A stretch of 64,000 nucleotides of DNA, from NCBI RefSeq assembly GCF_030657435.1, contig NZ_JAUTWS010000011.1:62001-126000 (forward strand). Reading direction: 5' to 3'. The stretch is from Paracraurococcus lichenis (GTDB lineage: Bacteria > Pseudomonadota > Alphaproteobacteria > Acetobacterales > Acetobacteraceae). Both the position numbers and the translations under genes were made by a program. Shown piece by piece: positions 62,702 to 64,000 of this stretch. Below the pieces are notes generated by a model. That model had not been told where the DNA came from. It did not search any database and saw only the letters and a program-made list of their open reading frames with translations. Every line of letters begins with the position of its first letter. Within the stretch, counting starts at the first letter, position 1.

Positions 62702-63793
62702 GTGACGCCCACCACCGACGCCCTGCTGGCGCAGCTCTCGAGCGACGCCTATTCCGCCACGCCGGTGACGCTGCCGGCCGGTTTCACCGCCCTCGACACC
62801 TCGAATTTCGGCATCGCCCTGCAGGCGGGCGAGAGCCTGTCGAACGGCATCTACACCAGCGGCAACGGCGCGGCGCTGGTGACCGTCGGCTTCATCGAGG
62901 ATCTGCCGACCATCGTCATCGCCTTCCGCGGCAGCGACGATACGCAGGACAGCCTGCAGGACCTGAACGGCATCAACGCCGCCTATCCCGCCTTCACCTC
63001 GCTGGTTGCCGCCGTCGACCAGGCCTCGGCGGCCTGGGGCATCCCGGTGGTCGTCACCGGCCACAGCCTCGGCGGCTCCATGGCGCAGCTCTACATGGCG
63101 AGCCACCCGAACGTCGCGGGCGAGCCGGGCCATGCCGCGGTGACCTTCGGCTCGGCCGGCGCCATCCTGCCGGCCGGCACGGATGACCGCATCACCAACT
63201 ACGTCATCGCCGACGACCCGGCGGTGGTGCTCGGCGCGCACCGCGCCGAGATCGGCGACTTCCTGCGCAACAACACCGTCCTGGTCGATCCGGCCGCCGA
63301 GCGCATCGCCGCGGAGTTGCCGGGCATCACGGCGGCCCAGGCACGCGAGTCCCTGCCCAACCTGACGGTGAACTACGACAACCACGGCAACATCGTCCTG
63401 CTGCCGACGGCCGACGGGAAGCTGGACTATGCCGGCGCCATCGCCGGCGTCGCCGCCTTGAACGCCGACCGGCACGACGTCTCGAACTACGTCACCGAGG
63501 TGCAGGCGGCCTGGTCCGGCACCGGCCCGGGCTATCGCGTCGTGCCGGACGCCACCACCGGCGACCAGCAGCTCGATTTCCTGCACGCGCTCTACGACGG
63601 CGACAACCGCACGCCCGGCGCGGAGCAGGCTGTCGTGAACGACCTGCTCGGCCGCTTCGGGGAGGACCTGCGCGACGACCTGCAGCAGACCGGCCAGGAC
63701 ATCGCCGACACCCTGCAGCCCCCGGCCAACGACGCCTTCACCACCGTCCGCGACGGCCTGACCGGCATCGGCCAGGACCTGAACCTGATCTGA
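62702..63793 (+). CDS. class 3 lipase-family protein
   Basis: 363 aa from GTG with AGGAGA 11 bp upstream. Alpha/beta-hydrolase with oxyanion region IVIAFRGSDD and nucleophile Ser122 in VVVTGHSLGGSMAQLYMASH (split). Candidate acid DDPAVV near 178 and His in NYDNHGNIVL near 225. No signal peptide; the C-terminal third is helical and acidic (DLLGRFGEDLRDDLQQTGQD). Glycine/Asp-rich style suggests possible type I export, but no RTX repeats are present. Confidence 0.8.
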   Translation: MTPTTDALLAQLSSDAYSATPVTLPAGFTALDTSNFGIALQAGESLSNGIYTSGNGAALVTVGFIEDLPTIVIAFRGSDDTQDSLQDLNGINAAYPAFTSLVAAVDQASAAWGIPVVVTGHSLGGSMAQLYMASHPNVAGEPGHAAVTFGSAGAILPAGTDDRITNYVIADDPAVVLGAHRAEIGDFLRNNTVLVDPAAERIAAELPGITAAQARESLPNLTVNYDNHGNIVLLPTADGKLDYAGAIAGVAALNADRHDVSNYVTEVQAAWSGTGPGYRVVPDATTGDQQLDFLHALYDGDNRTPGAEQAVVNDLLGRFGEDLRDDLQQTGQDIADTLQPPANDAFTTVRDGLTGIGQDLNLI

Positions 63794-63810
63794 CCGCCCC
63801 GGGCAGGAAG

Positions 63811-63834
63811 GGGCGGCGCGGCAGCGCGCCGCCC
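63811..63834. terminator. hairpin between lipase gene and purA
   Basis: GGGCGGCGCG, loop GCAG, CGCGCCGCCC: 10-bp perfect stem 17 bp after the lipase stop and 2 bp before the convergent purA stop. Confidence 0.65.
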
Positions 63835-63836
63835 TC

Positions 63837-64000
63837 TCAGCCCGCGAAGGGATCGCGGAGGGTGATGGTGTCGTCCCGGTCGGGGCTGGTCGAGAGCAGC
63901 ACGACCGGCGCCTCGACCAGCTCCTCGATCCGCCGCACATACTTCACCGCCGCCGCCGGAAGCTGGGCATAGCTGCGCGCGCCCGCGGTGCTGCCGGACC
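63837..64000 (-). CDS. purA: adenylosuccinate synthetase, C-terminal fragment
   Basis: The last 54 codons, 5' end beyond the window. [19 protein letters not shown] then [18 protein letters not shown] match the end of PurA, where SxxPxRxxTI contacts the nucleotide. Converts IMP and aspartate to adenylosuccinate with GTP. Confidence 0.9.
   Translation of the reverse strand, partial: SGSTAGARSYAQLPAAAVKYVRRIEELVEAPVVLLSTSPDRDDTITLRDPFAG

Overview
This is a very GC-rich chromosomal window from an alphaproteobacterium, most likely Acetobacteraceae or a close Rhodospirillales relative. The placement is inferred from gene content and order (hupSLCDFGH, flgBC-fliEQR-flhB followed by a CckA-like kinase, fliLM-DUF6468-motE-cheYZ) and was not tested by a search. 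The genes point to a motile, aerobic or microaerobic cell that can oxidise H2 and alcohols, makes spermidine and carotenoids, and is otherwise an ordinary heterotroph.

Layout. 1-5006 (minus): membrane-bound uptake [NiFe] hydrogenase and maturation genes; the small subunit has the six-cysteine signature of O2-tolerant enzymes, and a perfect FNR/FixK box lies upstream. 5423-13371: nitronate monooxygenase, two hypotheticals, a DUF599 membrane protein, alaS, a DUF892 ferritin-like gene, recA. 13590-19841: first flagellar block, with flgB-flgC-fliE-fliQ-fliR-flhB and a soluble CckA-like hybrid kinase on minus, and a small unknown gene-fliO-fliP on plus. 19909-23822: unknown membrane protein, YbjQ-like protein, Nudix hydrolase, speE and speD. 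23980-33982: second flagellar block, with fliL-fliM-DUF6468-motE-like-cheY-cheZ-large TPR protein on minus and flgF-flgG-flgA-flgH on plus, the latter behind a near-perfect sigma-54 promoter.

33983-37234 is the clearest accessory stretch: an IS256-type transposase fragment, an intact IS630-family element with a -1 frameshift signal, and an AT-richer beta-helix protein gene whose stop codon is the IS target site. 37235-42764: crtI, a YqaA/DedA-like protein, an aminotransferase-V protein, a DOPA-dioxygenase-family protein and kup. 42804-47054: an EmrA/EmrB/NodT-type tripartite efflux operon. 47217-48602: an AT-richer methyltransferase gene beside tRNA-Glu(CTC). 48623-51185: DUF2256, DUF6476, an RluD-type pseudouridine synthase and rpoH.

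51396-57546: a PQQ alcohol dehydrogenase carrying the lanthanide-type Asp-X-Asp motif and a cytochrome c (minus), divergent from a taurine/sulfonate-type ABC transporter (plus). 57649-64000: GST, VOC protein, an SbmA/BacA-like membrane domain without ATPase, prfC, DoxX, a fasciclin-domain remnant, a class-3 lipase, and the 3' end of purA running off the right edge.

I see no CRISPR array, prophage or clear defence island, and no convincing wholly new system. The best leads are the 975-aa TPR protein translationally coupled to cheZ, the lanthanide-type dehydrogenase locus, and repeat structures that span several stop codons.
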